Below, piece by piece: positions 36,208-45,545 of a stretch of DNA of 64,000 nucleotides. The stretch lies in the NCBI GenBank assembly GCA_016938175.1, contig JAFGVE010000016.1, positions 1 through 64,000 of the forward strand, in the 5' to 3' direction. The notes below the pieces were generated by a model. It worked only from the letters and a program-made list of their open reading frames with translations, was not told the origin of the DNA and did no database searches. The stretch is from Campylobacterales bacterium. Lineage in GTDB: Bacteria > Campylobacterota > Campylobacteria > Campylobacterales > Sulfurimonadaceae. The first letter of the stretch is position 1. Every line of letters begins with the position of its first letter. The position numbers and the translations under genes are program-made.

Positions 36208-36283
36208 TGGTGGCCAATCTCGGAATCGAACCAAGGACACAGTGATTTTCAGTCACTTGCTCTACCGACTGAGCTAATTGGCC
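36208..36283 (-). tRNA. tRNA-Phe (anticodon GAA), copy 1
   Basis: Identical to the tRNA at 36106-36181, including CCA. The two copies repeat at a 102-bp period and run in the same direction as the tmRNA that follows, so one transcript for all three RNAs is plausible. Confidence 0.95.
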
Positions 36284-36346
36284 ATGCTTTTAAAGAGCGA
36301 AATTATATTGCATATGTGCTGAAAATTAGCTTATGAGGTAGAAAGC

Positions 36347-36946
36347 TTATCGAAATGGAATTGCCCATTTATTGTAGTATGCAACTATACGCAGAGCAAG
36401 AGAAGCAATGAAGATAACGGTTATGACTGTTAAAGAGAGAGTATAGTAGATATTTAAAAGATAAAGTAGTAATCCTATAAGTAGTGCAATAGTGCCATAA
36501 AAGCCAGTTTTTAAAACAAATGGAACTTCATTTAAAATGACATCTCTGGCAATACCACCTCCAACAGCAGTTAAGAAAGCCATAGACATAACCCCAGTTA
36601 AGTTAAAACCACTCTCTATACCTACTATAGCACCTGTTATACTAAAAGAGATAAGACCTATTGAATCACTTAAAATGAAAAAAGGCTTATTTTCTATAGA
36701 GTTACGTTTATGAAATTTAAAGAGTACTAGAAGAATAACGACACATAAAACTACTGCCCCAGGATAAGTGTGGGAGAATGTAAAAGGAACTTTATCTGCA
36801 ACTGCATCACGCATAATTCCACCACCAAGTGCAGTCAGAAATGTTGCTACGAGAAGTCCTAAGAGGTCGAGCTTATTACGTACAGCAACGAAAAAACCAC
36901 TGGTTGTAAAGGCAATGATTCCTATATATTCTGCTAATTCAAACAC
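36347..36946 (-). CDS. TRIC-type (UPF0126/YicG) membrane channel protein
   Basis: 199 residues, about seven hydrophobic segments. It is an internal duplication: FLTALGGGIMRDAV in the first half and FLTAVGGGIARDVI in the second, the paired glycine-rich pore motif of bacterial TRIC cation channels. It overlaps the end of purN by 13 bp on the same strand. The ion conducted is not known from sequence. Confidence 0.82.
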   Translation of the reverse strand: MFELAEYIGIIAFTTSGFFVAVRNKLDLLGLLVATFLTALGGGIMRDAVADKVPFTFSHTYPGAVVLCVVILLVLFKFHKRNSIENKPFFILSDSIGLISFSITGAIVGIESGFNLTGVMSMAFLTAVGGGIARDVILNEVPFVLKTGFYGTIALLIGLLLYLLNIYYTLSLTVITVIFIASLALRIVAYYNKWAIPFR

Positions 36947-37497
36947 TTCTGTAATGCCTCAATTATCGTTACTTTTTCCAGTTCTTTAATTCTCTCCTCA
37001 AGTGAGTCGACACTTTCATTTTCAAAAATTTCCAAGCTTGTTTGAAGGATTATCTTCCCTTCATCGTAGTTTTTATCAACTTCATGGATAGTAACACCAC
37101 TAATTGTTTCATTCGCCAAAATAACAGCTTCATGTACAAAACGTCCGTACATTCCAGTACCACCAAATTTTGGCAGTAGTGAAGGATGTGAATTTATAAT
37201 AGAGAAGTTCTCAGTAAGCAGAGGTGAGAGTTTTTTCATATAGCCAGATAAAAAAACGTATTGGCACCCTTTTTCTTTTAAAAGTTCAAAAATTTTCTCA
37301 TCTGGATTTTCAAAAAGAGATTTATTAACAACTGCAAAATCTACATTAAACTTTTTTGCTTTGTTTAAAACGTTTGCATTACTGTTATTTGATATTACAA
37401 GGCAAACTTCTGCATTTAATGTACCATTCTCAATCGCACGATAGATCGCTTCAAAGCCACTACCGTTGTGGGATGCAAGTATTGCAATTTTTTTCAT
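36934..37497 (-). CDS. purN: Phosphoribosylglycinamide formyltransferase
   Basis: 187 residues. It adds a formyl group from 10-formyl-THF to GAR. N-terminal IAILASHNGSGFEAI (phosphate loop), the catalytic region SIINSHPSLLPKFGG with His near 104, and the later VTIHEVDKNYDEGKII with the catalytic Asp. It overlaps mraY by one base (TAATG) and the TRIC gene by 13 bp, so all three are one translation-coupled unit. Confidence 0.93.
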   Translation of the reverse strand: MKKIAILASHNGSGFEAIYRAIENGTLNAEVCLVISNNSNANVLNKAKKFNVDFAVVNKSLFENPDEKIFELLKEKGCQYVFLSGYMKKLSPLLTENFSIINSHPSLLPKFGGTGMYGRFVHEAVILANETISGVTIHEVDKNYDEGKIILQTSLEIFENESVDSLEERIKELEKVTIIEALQKCLN

Positions 37498-38558
37498 TAA
37501 CGTATCTTTAGACTAATCAGAGCAAGTATATTTGAAAGAATAGCAATAATCCAAAAACGGACAATGATTTTATTTTCCGCCCAGTTTTTCATTTCAAAGT
37601 GGTGGTGTATAGGTGCCATAAGAAAAACTCTTTTTTTTCTTATTTTATAAGAACCAACTTGTAAAATTACAGAAAGTGTTTCAATGACAAAAATAGAGCC
37701 AATAAGTAAAAGTAAAATTTCACTTTTCGAGATAATTGCAAGATATCCTAAAAATGCACCGATTGTTAGTGAACCACTATCACCCATAAATACTTCTGCC
37801 GGATGACAGTTATGCCATAAAAAGGCAGTAAGTGCTCCCATTAAAGCACTTGATATAATTGCAACTTCTCCTACTTCAAAGTTTGGCATAAGGAGATACT
37901 CACTGATTTTTGCATGACCTGTAATGTAAATAATAATACTAAAAGAAGCCAAAGCTGCTATGGACGGCACTGTCGCAAGTCCATCAAGTCCATCTGTTAA
38001 ATTTACTGCATTGGAAGTTGAAATCATTACTAATATCCAAAAAAGAACAGCAAACACTCCCATATCCATAATAGGGGACTTGACAAAAGGGATGTAAAGA
38101 TCTGTGTTAAATTCAGCGATAAAACAGAGTAAAAGAGCAATAAGTGCTGCAGAAATTATTTGGAGTAGAAGTTTTGTTCTGGCTTTTAAGCCCGCAAGAT
38201 TTGCATTTTTTTTAATCTTTGCAAAGTCGTCTTGAAATCCAATAAGTGCAAAAAACAGTAAAGTGAAAAGTGCTCCTATCGCATACATATTGTGTATTTT
38301 TACAGTTAAAAGAGAAGCAACAATTGTCGCACCTATAAAAACAATTCCACCCATTGTTGGTGTTTTTGCTTTCTCTTGATGACGTTCCGGTGCCCACTCA
38401 TTAATTGGCTGAACACTTGAAGTTTTTTGTGCCCATTTAATAAATTTTGGAAGTAAAAAAAGTGTGAAAAAAAGCGCTAAAAAGAATGCTACTCCTGCGC
38501 GTATGGTGATGTAGCCTAAAATGTTAATGTGAAAGAGTTCGTGTAACCAAAATAGCAA
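37497..38558 (-). CDS. mraY: Phospho-N-acetylmuramoyl-pentapeptide transferase
   Basis: 353 residues, ten hydrophobic helices. It makes lipid I from UDP-MurNAc-pentapeptide and undecaprenyl phosphate. Signature residues seen: TPTMGG near 67, the DD pair in FQDDFAKI, NAVNLTDGLDGLA near 184, and VFMGDSGSL and APIHHHFE at the C-terminal side. It is divergent from gpmI with 90 bp between starts. Confidence 0.97.
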   Translation of the reverse strand: MLFWLHELFHINILGYITIRAGVAFFLALFFTLFLLPKFIKWAQKTSSVQPINEWAPERHQEKAKTPTMGGIVFIGATIVASLLTVKIHNMYAIGALFTLLFFALIGFQDDFAKIKKNANLAGLKARTKLLLQIISAALIALLLCFIAEFNTDLYIPFVKSPIMDMGVFAVLFWILVMISTSNAVNLTDGLDGLATVPSIAALASFSIIIYITGHAKISEYLLMPNFEVGEVAIISSALMGALTAFLWHNCHPAEVFMGDSGSLTIGAFLGYLAIISKSEILLLLIGSIFVIETLSVILQVGSYKIRKKRVFLMAPIHHHFEMKNWAENKIIVRFWIIAILSNILALISLKIR

Positions 38559-38609
38559 AAGAAATCCTAATAAATATAGTCTTGTTTAAGAATAAAAGCG
38601 ACATTATAG

Positions 38610-38615
38610 TATAAT
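38610..38615 (+). promoter_or_regulatory. -10 box (TATAAT) of gpmI
   Basis: Perfect TATAAT 33 bp before the TTG start, in the divergent mraY-gpmI intergenic region. Confidence 0.55.
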
Positions 38616-38648
38616 CCGTACAATAAATAAATTCTATAGGGATTAAAG

Positions 38649-40124
38649 TTGAATAAAAAAACAATTTTAGTGATAACAGACGGAATAGGGTACTCTGCAA
38701 AGACGCAGAGCAACGCTTTTTACAATGCCCATAAACCAACTTATGACAGACTTTTTAAAGAGACACCACATGCACTTATAGATACTTTTGGACTGAGTGT
38801 TGGTTTACCGGAAGGCCAGATGGGTAACTCTGAAGTTGGACACATGACTATAGGAAGTGGACGTGTTTTATATCAGGATTTAGTCAAAATATCACTTGCT
38901 CTTTCAGAAGGTACTATGAAAAGTAACGAAGAGTTACAAGCTCTCTTTTCTAAGTCAGATAGACTGCACCTTATTGGATTAATGAGTGACGGAGGTGTAC
39001 ACTCTCATATAGACCATTTTATGGGTATAGCTGATTTGGCTGCACAAAACGGAAAAAAAGTTTTTTTACACCTTATTACAGATGGTCGTGATGTATCCCC
39101 TACATCTGCACAAAAATATTTAGAGCAAGTTAATGAGCATGTAAATGAAAATGTTTCTATTGCTACGATTTCAGGGCGTTTTTATAGCATGGATAGGGAT
39201 AATAGATGGGAAAGAGTTCAAAGAGGTTACGATGCTATAGTGAAGGCATCTCCAAAAACAGATTTTGAACCAGCTGCTTATATTGGACATTCATACTCTA
39301 TAGGTGAAACAGATGAATTTGTTGAACCAACGGCTTTTTCGGGATATGAAGGAATGCAAGATGGTGATAGTGTACTGACTATAAACTTCAGAAGTGACAG
39401 AATGCGTGAGTTGGTAAGTGCACTTGGTGCAAAAGAGTTTGATGGTTTTTCAAGAGAAGAACTCCAACTAAATATTGCAACGATTACAGAGTACGACAAA
39501 AGTTTTACATATCCTGTACTTTTTAGAAAAGAGTCTCCAAAAAATACACTTGCAGAAGTTGTTTCAAATGCTGGATTAAAGCAGTTCCATACAGCTGAAA
39601 CTGAAAAATATGCTCATGTTACATTCTTTTTAAATGGCGGTATAGATGAGCCATATGCGAACGAGACACGTGTACTTATTCCTTCTCCAGATGTAAAAAC
39701 TTACGATATGAAACCTGAAATGAGTGCCGCAGAAGTAGGTAATGCAGTTTTAGATGCTATGGATGCTGAGTATGATTTTATAGTTGTTAATTTTGCAAAT
39801 GGTGATATGGTTGGACACACAGGAAATTATGAAGCTGCAAAAATTGCAGTAAATGCAGTTGACACGGAACTTGGAAAAATTTTGGACAAAGCAAAAGAGA
39901 AAGAGTACGCCTTTGTCCTTACATCTGATCATGGAAACTGTGAAGAGATGGTTGATGATCAAGGAAATGTTTTAACAAATCATACTGTAGGAAAAGTTTG
40001 GTGTTTTGTTGAGGCTGAGGGTGTAAGTAAGGTTGAAACAGGCGGTTTAAATAATATTGCACCAACTGTACTCTCTTTAATGGGTCTTGAGATTCCAAAA
40101 GAGATGGATCATAGTTTAGTTTAA
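38649..40124 (+). CDS. gpmI: Cofactor-independent phosphoglycerate mutase
   Basis: 491 residues with a TTG start. Alkaline-phosphatase fold: the metal-binding DGIGYS near 11, the phosphoserine region [19 protein letters not shown] near 57, HSHIDH near 117, and HGNCEEM plus the final DHSL. It interconverts 3- and 2-phosphoglycerate with manganese. It heads a plus-strand run into fabG-acpP-fabF-accA. Confidence 0.96.
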   Translation: MNKKTILVITDGIGYSAKTQSNAFYNAHKPTYDRLFKETPHALIDTFGLSVGLPEGQMGNSEVGHMTIGSGRVLYQDLVKISLALSEGTMKSNEELQALFSKSDRLHLIGLMSDGGVHSHIDHFMGIADLAAQNGKKVFLHLITDGRDVSPTSAQKYLEQVNEHVNENVSIATISGRFYSMDRDNRWERVQRGYDAIVKASPKTDFEPAAYIGHSYSIGETDEFVEPTAFSGYEGMQDGDSVLTINFRSDRMRELVSALGAKEFDGFSREELQLNIATITEYDKSFTYPVLFRKESPKNTLAEVVSNAGLKQFHTAETEKYAHVTFFLNGGIDEPYANETRVLIPSPDVKTYDMKPEMSAAEVGNAVLDAMDAEYDFIVVNFANGDMVGHTGNYEAAKIAVNAVDTELGKILDKAKEKEYAFVLTSDHGNCEEMVDDQGNVLTNHTVGKVWCFVEAEGVSKVETGGLNNIAPTVLSLMGLEIPKEMDHSLV

Positions 40125-40144
40125 TTGAGGAGAGAAGAGAAAGT

Positions 40145-40891
40145 ATGAAATTTAGTGGAAAAAATGTTTTAGTCACTGGTTCAAGCCGTGGAATAGGTGC
40201 AGAAGTCGCAAAAACACTTGCAGGTTTTGGTTTAAAGGTATGGGTAAACTATAGAAGTGGTGCTGCTCAGGCTGATGCTGTAAAAGCAGAAATAGAAGCA
40301 GCAGGTGGAGTAGCCGCTGTAATTGGTTTTGATGTGAGTGATGAAGACGCTTTCGTTGATGCAATTAAGACCATTGTAGATTGTGATGGAGAACTTGCTT
40401 ATCTAGTAAATAATGCAGGAATTACAAATGATAAGTTGGCACTTCGTATGAAAACTGAAGAGTTTATGTCAGTTATAAACGCAAATCTCACATCATGTTT
40501 TATCGGCTGTAGAGAGTCTATGAAAGTAATGCGTAAAAAGAAGTTCGGTTCTGTTGTAAATATTGCTTCAATTGTTGGTGAAACAGGTAACGCTGGACAG
40601 ACAAACTATTCAGCTTCTAAAGGCGGAGTAATTGCAATGACTAAAAGTTTTGCTATTGAAGCGGCTAGTAGTGGAATTAGATATAACACTGTAACTCCAG
40701 GATTTATTGCAACTGAAATGACAGATGGATTAAGTGAAGATATAAAAAATTCTTTTACATCAAAAATTCCTATGAATAGATTTGGAAACGCGAGTGAAGT
40801 TGCCGAAACAGTGGCATTTTTACTCTCTGATCACGCTAGTTACATTACTGGAGAGACACTCAAAGTTAACGGCGGAATGAATATGGCATAA
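40145..40891 (+). CDS. fabG: 3-oxoacyl-ACP reductase
   Basis: 248 residues. Short-chain dehydrogenase with NADPH motif TGSSRGIGA (13-21), NNAG near 92, and catalytic Ser/Tyr/Lys (IASIVGETGNAGQTNYSASKGG). It reduces beta-ketoacyl-ACP in fatty acid synthesis. It follows gpmI by 20 bp and is followed by acpP, fabF and accA. Confidence 0.95.
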   Translation: MKFSGKNVLVTGSSRGIGAEVAKTLAGFGLKVWVNYRSGAAQADAVKAEIEAAGGVAAVIGFDVSDEDAFVDAIKTIVDCDGELAYLVNNAGITNDKLALRMKTEEFMSVINANLTSCFIGCRESMKVMRKKKFGSVVNIASIVGETGNAGQTNYSASKGGVIAMTKSFAIEAASSGIRYNTVTPGFIATEMTDGLSEDIKNSFTSKIPMNRFGNASEVAETVAFLLSDHASYITGETLKVNGGMNMA

Positions 40892-40914
40892 TGGCTTGTT
40901 TAAGCTATTGTTGT

Positions 40915-40920
40915 TATAAT
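40915..40920 (+). promoter_or_regulatory. -10 box (TATAAT) of acpP
   Basis: Perfect TATAAT 31 bp before the acpP ATG, so acpP has its own promoter besides read-through from fabG. Confidence 0.6.
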
Positions 40921-40951
40921 TACACGATTAAAATAAAACACAGGAGCTATA

Positions 40952-41179
40952 ATGGCACTTATCGATGATATTAAAGAAGTAGTAGTTGAGCAATTAAGCG
41001 TTAGCGCAGATGAGGTAAAAGAGGATGCGAAATTCGTAGAGGATTTAGGTGCTGATAGCCTTGATGTAGTTGAACTAGTAATGGCTTTAGAGGAAAAATT
41101 CGATATCGAAATCCCTGATGAAGAAGCAGAAAAAATCGCTACTGTAGCGGATGTTGTTGCTTATATAGAAAGCAAATAA
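40952..41179 (+). CDS. acpP: Acyl carrier protein
   Basis: 75 residues, acidic and helical. Phosphopantetheine attaches to Ser in [16 protein letters not shown]. Carries growing acyl chains. A good AGGAGC ribosome site and a hairpin plus T-run after the stop suggest high, separately terminated expression. Confidence 0.97.
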   Translation: MALIDDIKEVVVEQLSVSADEVKEDAKFVEDLGADSLDVVELVMALEEKFDIEIPDEEAEKIATVADVVAYIESK

Positions 41180-41204
41180 TTTTAGTAAATTAAAATTTAA
41201 AAGA

Positions 41205-41236
41205 CCGAGAAAATCTCTCGGCTTTTAAAATATTTT
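41205..41236 (+). terminator. acpP terminator
   Basis: CCGAGA / TCTCGG stem with loop AAATC, followed by CTTTTAAAATATTTTT. The best intrinsic-terminator match in this segment; it lies 25 bp after the acpP stop. Confidence 0.7.
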
Positions 41237-41277
41237 TAGTGATAACTACTGCTAGTATTTCTTACTAAAAATATTTT
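41227..41277. repeat. Perfect 14-bp inverted repeat between acpP and fabF
   Basis: AAAATATTTTTAGT and ACTAAAAATATTTT, no mismatch, loop of 23 bases that itself contains ACTA / TAGT. It follows the acpP terminator and ends 23 bp before the fabF start. Could be an operator, a processing hairpin or an anti-terminator partner. Confidence 0.6.
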
Positions 41278-41300
41278 TATAGATTGTATTGGAGAAGTAT

Positions 41301-42518
41301 ATGAGAAGAGTAGTAGTAACTGGTCTAGGAATGATTAACTCAGTTGGAAATGACAAAGAGACAGCGTTTAAAGCTATTTGTGCCGGTGAGTGTGGTATTG
41401 ACGAAATCACAATATTTGATCCTTCAGAGTATGCTGTTAAAATAGCAGGTGAAGTAAAAGACTTTGATCCTGCGACTGTGATGTCTCCAAAAGAGGTGAA
41501 AAAAGCTGACAGATTTATTCATTTAGGTCTTAAAGCTGCTCAAGAAGCTATGGCAGACGCCAACTTACCTGAAGACACAGATATGACACGTTTTGGTATT
41601 AGTGCTGGTTCAGGTATTGGAGGACTTCCGTCAATTGAGAAAAACTCTATCATTTTAGACCAAAGAGGTCCAAGAAAAATATCTCCATTTTTTATTCCTG
41701 GTGCTTTAGTAAATATGCTTGGTGGCTTTGTGTCAATTGAACATGGTACACAAGGACCAAACCTCTCAAGTGTAACAGCTTGTGCAGCTGGTACGCATGC
41801 TATTAGCGAGGCTGCAAAAACTATTATCTGTAATGGCGCAGATAAGATGCTTGTAGTGTCTGCGGAATCTGCTGTGACAGGTGTTGGTATTGGTGGTTTT
41901 GCTGCGATGAAAGCACTTTCTACAAGAAATGAATCTCCAAAAACTGCATCTCGTCCATTTGATGCTGACCGTGACGGTTTTGTTATGGGTGAGGGTGCAG
42001 CAGCACTTATTTTAGAAGATTACGATTCAGCTGTTGCACGTGGAGCAAATATTTATGGTGAGATCATCGGTTTTGGTGAGAGTGGTGATGCAAATCATAT
42101 AACAACTCCAAGCCTTGATGGTCCTGCTCGTGCAATGAAAGCAGCATATAAAATGGCAGGTGAACCAAAAATTGATTATGTAAATGCTCATGGTACATCT
42201 ACACCGATTAATGACAAAAATGAGACTGCAGCGGTAAAAGAACTTTTAGGTGGAAAAGAGAATTGTCCTCCAATGAGTTCTATCAAAGGACAAATTGGTC
42301 ACTGTCTTGGTGCTGCTGGTGGAATTGAAGCTGTTGTTTGTTTAATGGCTATGAGAGATGGTATTATCCCTCCAACTATTAACTATACAACACCTGATGA
42401 AAATTGTGATTTAGATTATGTAACTGAAGGTGCAAGAGAGGCTGAGCTAAACGTAACTATGAGTAATTCATTTGGTTTTGGCGGTACGAACGGCGTTTTA
42501 ATTTTCAAAAAAATCTAA
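41301..42518 (+). CDS. fabF: 3-oxoacyl-ACP synthase II
   Basis: 405 residues from ATG 41301, which has GGAG six bases before it; an in-frame TTG 12 bp upstream is less likely. Catalytic Cys in SSVTACAAGTHA, His in NAHGTSTPIND and in IGHCLGAAGG, plus the FGFGGTN end. It elongates acyl-ACP by two carbons. Confidence 0.96.
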   Translation: MRRVVVTGLGMINSVGNDKETAFKAICAGECGIDEITIFDPSEYAVKIAGEVKDFDPATVMSPKEVKKADRFIHLGLKAAQEAMADANLPEDTDMTRFGISAGSGIGGLPSIEKNSIILDQRGPRKISPFFIPGALVNMLGGFVSIEHGTQGPNLSSVTACAAGTHAISEAAKTIICNGADKMLVVSAESAVTGVGIGGFAAMKALSTRNESPKTASRPFDADRDGFVMGEGAAALILEDYDSAVARGANIYGEIIGFGESGDANHITTPSLDGPARAMKAAYKMAGEPKIDYVNAHGTSTPINDKNETAAVKELLGGKENCPPMSSIKGQIGHCLGAAGGIEAVVCLMAMRDGIIPPTINYTTPDENCDLDYVTEGAREAELNVTMSNSFGFGGTNGVLIFKKI

Positions 42519-42532
42519 ACTAAGGAGTTCCA

Positions 42533-43468
42533 TTGGCAACGTATTTAGATTTTGAGCAGAAGATAAAACATATTCAAGAAGATATTATCTCTGCACAGGT
42601 ACGTCACGACTATACTGCTGTTGAGAAGTTAACTGAGAATTTAGACAAAGAAGTAGAAAAGATATATAAAAATCTATCTGACTTTCAAAAACTCCAACTT
42701 GCAAGACATTTAGACCGTCCTTATGCCCTTGATTATATTAACTTAATAGTAAGAGATGCTTACGAGATACATGGTGATAGACACTTCCGTGATGATGCCG
42801 CTATAATCTGTTATATGGGTTATATTGGCGATGAAAAAGTTATGGTTATCGGTGAGCAAAAGGGTCGTGGAACGAAAAACAAGCTCAAGCGAAATTTTGG
42901 TATGCCACATCCAGAAGGTTATAGAAAAGCACTTCGTGCAGCTAAACTTGCAGAAAAATTTAATATGCCAATATTAATGCTAGTAGATACTCCGGGTGCA
43001 TATCCAGGTCTTGGTGCAGAAGAGCGAAATCAGAGTGAAGCTATTGCTCGTAACCTTTTAGAACTCGCAGAGATTAATACACCTACCATATCTGTTGTGA
43101 TTGGTGAAGGTGGCTCTGGTGGTGCACTTGCAATTGGTGTAGCAGATAGATTCGCTATGATGCGTTACTCTGTCTTTAGTGTTATTTCTCCAGAGGGTTG
43201 TTCTGCTATTTTATGGAATGATCCTAAAAAAGTTGAATCTGCAACAAACGCAATGAAAATTACGAGTGCAGATTTAAAAGAGTTAGGACTGATTGATGAC
43301 ATTATCAATGAACCACTTATTGGTGCGCACCGTGCAAAAGAAGCAGCAGCGGATGCTATTAAAGAGTATTTTTTGGAGCAGTTACAAGTGCTTAAAGGAA
43401 TGAGTCAAGAAGAACGTATGGAGCAACGCTATACGAAACTTGTTGCACCTGGAGCATTTTTAGAGTAG
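42533..43468 (+). CDS. accA: Acetyl-CoA carboxylase carboxyltransferase subunit alpha
   Basis: 311 residues with TTG start and AGGAG upstream. AccA pattern: the N-terminal helical pair, [13 protein letters not shown] [53 protein letters not shown]. It forms the malonyl-CoA-producing transferase with AccD, which is not in the window. The last gene of the fab run, with a terminator overlapping its stop. Confidence 0.96.
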   Translation: MATYLDFEQKIKHIQEDIISAQVRHDYTAVEKLTENLDKEVEKIYKNLSDFQKLQLARHLDRPYALDYINLIVRDAYEIHGDRHFRDDAAIICYMGYIGDEKVMVIGEQKGRGTKNKLKRNFGMPHPEGYRKALRAAKLAEKFNMPILMLVDTPGAYPGLGAEERNQSEAIARNLLELAEINTPTISVVIGEGGSGGALAIGVADRFAMMRYSVFSVISPEGCSAILWNDPKKVESATNAMKITSADLKELGLIDDIINEPLIGAHRAKEAAADAIKEYFLEQLQVLKGMSQEERMEQRYTKLVAPGAFLE

Positions 43469-43484
43469 TCTGAACTACTCTTCT
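43463..43484 (+). terminator. accA terminator overlapping its stop codon
   Basis: GAGTAGT / ACTACTC with loop CTGA, then TTCTTTTATT. The stop TAG is part of the stem, so the translating ribosome and hairpin folding compete. Confidence 0.65.
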
Positions 43485-43485
43485 T

Positions 43486-44283
43486 TTATTCTTCTTCTTT
43501 AGGTAGAAGAGGGTCAAATTTTGGTCTTTTAAGTCTAGCCCCCTCTCTTGAAAATTTTATTAAATCCTCTACATTATTGAGTGTCTCTTTACACTCTTGA
43601 AGTGCCATAATAAAAAGATGATATGTAGTGATGACATCACTCATTGCTCTGTGATGCGTGGCAGTTGGATTAAGGTGTAAAAACTCATTAAGGTATGATA
43701 ATCCGTATCTATAAGAGACTATAGTTCTTTCCGCTAAAGCAAGTGAGCAAAGTGCTCTATTGTAGAGTGGAGGAAGTCCAACTTTTTGCATACTTCCTGA
43801 GATGAAGTTATAGTCAAATTTCACATCATGTGCTACAAATACTGAGTCTTGTAAAAAAAGTCTAAATTCACACATGACGGTTTTAAGGTCTGGTGCATCA
43901 AGTGTATCTTCTTGAGATATTCCTGTTATTTCGGTAATGTGTGGATTAATCTCTTTTACATATACCAAAGATTCATATCTATCGATAATTTCGCCATTTT
44001 TTACTTTAAGTGCTGCAATTTCAATTATTTGATGTTTCTCTAGTTTAGAACCATTAGTTTCTATATCTACTATACAAAACTCAGCATCTTCAAGTTTTAT
44101 ATACTTTGTATCAAAAAAGTAGTAGCCTTGTTTTTTGACGATATTGAGTCCTTGAGCACTTGAAAGTGCCAAAAAAAGGTCGAGACTTTCATCTATTTGA
44201 GATTTAAGGACTTCCATTGGCAGACCACGTGTTGCAAGTCTGTTAACACTTTTTGCATCAAGAGGGAAATCTTTATTGAGCAT
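43486..44283 (-). CDS. DnaQ-like 3'-5' exonuclease (DNA polymerase III epsilon family)
   Basis: 265 residues from ATG 44283; an open stretch of 20 codons precedes it but lies inside trpF. DEDDh residues intact: FCIVDIETNGS, VFVAHDVKFDYNFI and HHRAMSDVITTYH. About 80 N-terminal residues precede the nuclease, longer than in E. coli epsilon. It overlaps the end of trpF by 11 bp and is transcribed with rpe and trpF. Proofreading subunit or repair nuclease; the first DnaQ-like protein is at 11343. Confidence 0.82.
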   Translation of the reverse strand: MLNKDFPLDAKSVNRLATRGLPMEVLKSQIDESLDLFLALSSAQGLNIVKKQGYYFFDTKYIKLEDAEFCIVDIETNGSKLEKHQIIEIAALKVKNGEIIDRYESLVYVKEINPHITEITGISQEDTLDAPDLKTVMCEFRLFLQDSVFVAHDVKFDYNFISGSMQKVGLPPLYNRALCSLALAERTIVSYRYGLSYLNEFLHLNPTATHHRAMSDVITTYHLFIMALQECKETLNNVEDLIKFSREGARLKRPKFDPLLPKEEE

Positions 44284-44857
44284 TTTTGATGAACTCTTCG
44301 ACTTTCGTTTTATCTTTGATACCGTGAGACTTTTCAACGCCACTACTTACATCAACACCATAAAAGCCATACTCTTTTAATGAAGCTACATTTTGGGCTG
44401 TTAGTCCACCTGCTAGAATTATCTTAGAACAATCCACTCCATCAAACCATTCAATGTTAATGCGTTTTCCAGAGCCACCATACGCTTCACAGTAAGCATC
44501 AATAAGTCTATAAGAGTCACTGTAGAGCTGAACATCTTGAGGTGACTGTGCACGAACAACCCTAATGAAAGGGATGTCTAAATAATTTGTAATATTTTCG
44601 TCTGCATCAAAGTGCAGTTGTGCAAGTGTTGCAGTACTTTCTTTACACATATCATTTATTGTTTGTACATCTTCATTTACGAATAGGGCCACTTTTTCTA
44701 TAAAAGGAGGAAGTCGTTTGATAATATTGTGAGCATTTTTTGGCGAGATATAGCGTGGTGACTCTTTATAAAATACAAAGCCAAGAGCATCTGCTCCTGC
44801 ATTGATTGCGTCTATAGCATCTTCATAGGAGGTTATGCCGCAGATTTTTGTACGCAT
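44273..44857 (-). CDS. trpF: Phosphoribosylanthranilate isomerase
   Basis: 194 residues, TIM barrel. KICGIT start with catalytic Cys, ADALGFVFYKESPRYIS, LILAGGL-like IILAGGLTAQNV near 148, and VDVSSGVE phosphate loop. It acts in tryptophan synthesis. Its ATG overlaps the rpe stop (TAATG) and its end overlaps the exonuclease gene, so the three are coupled; other trp genes are absent here. Confidence 0.94.
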   Translation of the reverse strand: MRTKICGITSYEDAIDAINAGADALGFVFYKESPRYISPKNAHNIIKRLPPFIEKVALFVNEDVQTINDMCKESTATLAQLHFDADENITNYLDIPFIRVVRAQSPQDVQLYSDSYRLIDAYCEAYGGSGKRINIEWFDGVDCSKIILAGGLTAQNVASLKEYGFYGVDVSSGVEKSHGIKDKTKVEEFIKNAQ

Positions 44858-45501
44858 TAGATTTGGAGACTCTCTATTGCAGCTTTTCTGTCTTGATGAT
44901 TAAAAACATAAGAACCAGCGACGACTATATCTACTCCTACCTCTTTAAGTACTACTACATTTTTATCACTTACTCCACCATCAACTTCTATGAGGCAGTT
45001 TGGATTTATTTTTTTTCTCATCTCATTTAGGCGAGCGGCTTTTTTTATTACTGTATCTATAAAAGATTGTCCACCAAAACCGGGATTTACACTCATCAGT
45101 AGTACCATGTCTAAGTCTTGTAGAAGAAACTCTATAGATTCCGGTGGTGTATGAGGATTGAGTACAATTGCAGGTTTGATACCTAAAGAACGAATTTTTT
45201 GAATAAGCCTATGCGGATGCTTCTCTTCTTCTATATGAAATGAGATATATTCAGGTTTTAAAGGAGCAAAAAGTTCAACAAAAAAAGTATTGTTTTCGAC
45301 CATAAGGTGAATATCTAAAGGTTTTGTAGCAGCTTTAGCTATTGAAGAGACAACTACTGGACCAATAGTTAAATTAGGTATAAAGTGTCCATCCATTACA
45401 TCCACATGAACAAGGTCACATCCCGCATTACAAATCTCTTCAACATCACGCTGTAGATTTCCAAAGTCTGCAGAGAGAACACTTGGTGCTACTTTCATCA
45501 T
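44857..45501 (-). CDS. rpe: Ribulose-phosphate 3-epimerase
   Basis: 214 residues. VAPSVLSADFGNL start, HVDVMDGHFIPNLTIGP with metal ligands, HLMVEN, MSVNPGFGGQSFI and EVDGGV: the complete epimerase set. It interconverts ribulose-5-P and xylulose-5-P. Two adjacent ATG codons exist; the first is kept because AAGG is nearer to optimal spacing. Confidence 0.96.
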   Translation of the reverse strand: MMKVAPSVLSADFGNLQRDVEEICNAGCDLVHVDVMDGHFIPNLTIGPVVVSSIAKAATKPLDIHLMVENNTFFVELFAPLKPEYISFHIEEEKHPHRLIQKIRSLGIKPAIVLNPHTPPESIEFLLQDLDMVLLMSVNPGFGGQSFIDTVIKKAARLNEMRKKINPNCLIEVDGGVSDKNVVVLKEVGVDIVVAGSYVFNHQDRKAAIESLQI

Positions 45502-45545
45502 TTTTATGCCTTTTATGTTTTTGCAATTATAAAAAAAAGTAGCTT

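Noticed and set aside
36106..36283. The duplicated tRNA-Phe as attachment sites of an integrated element
   Set aside because: Only 26 bp separate the copies and no integrase or foreign gene is nearby; a simple tandem duplication explains them.
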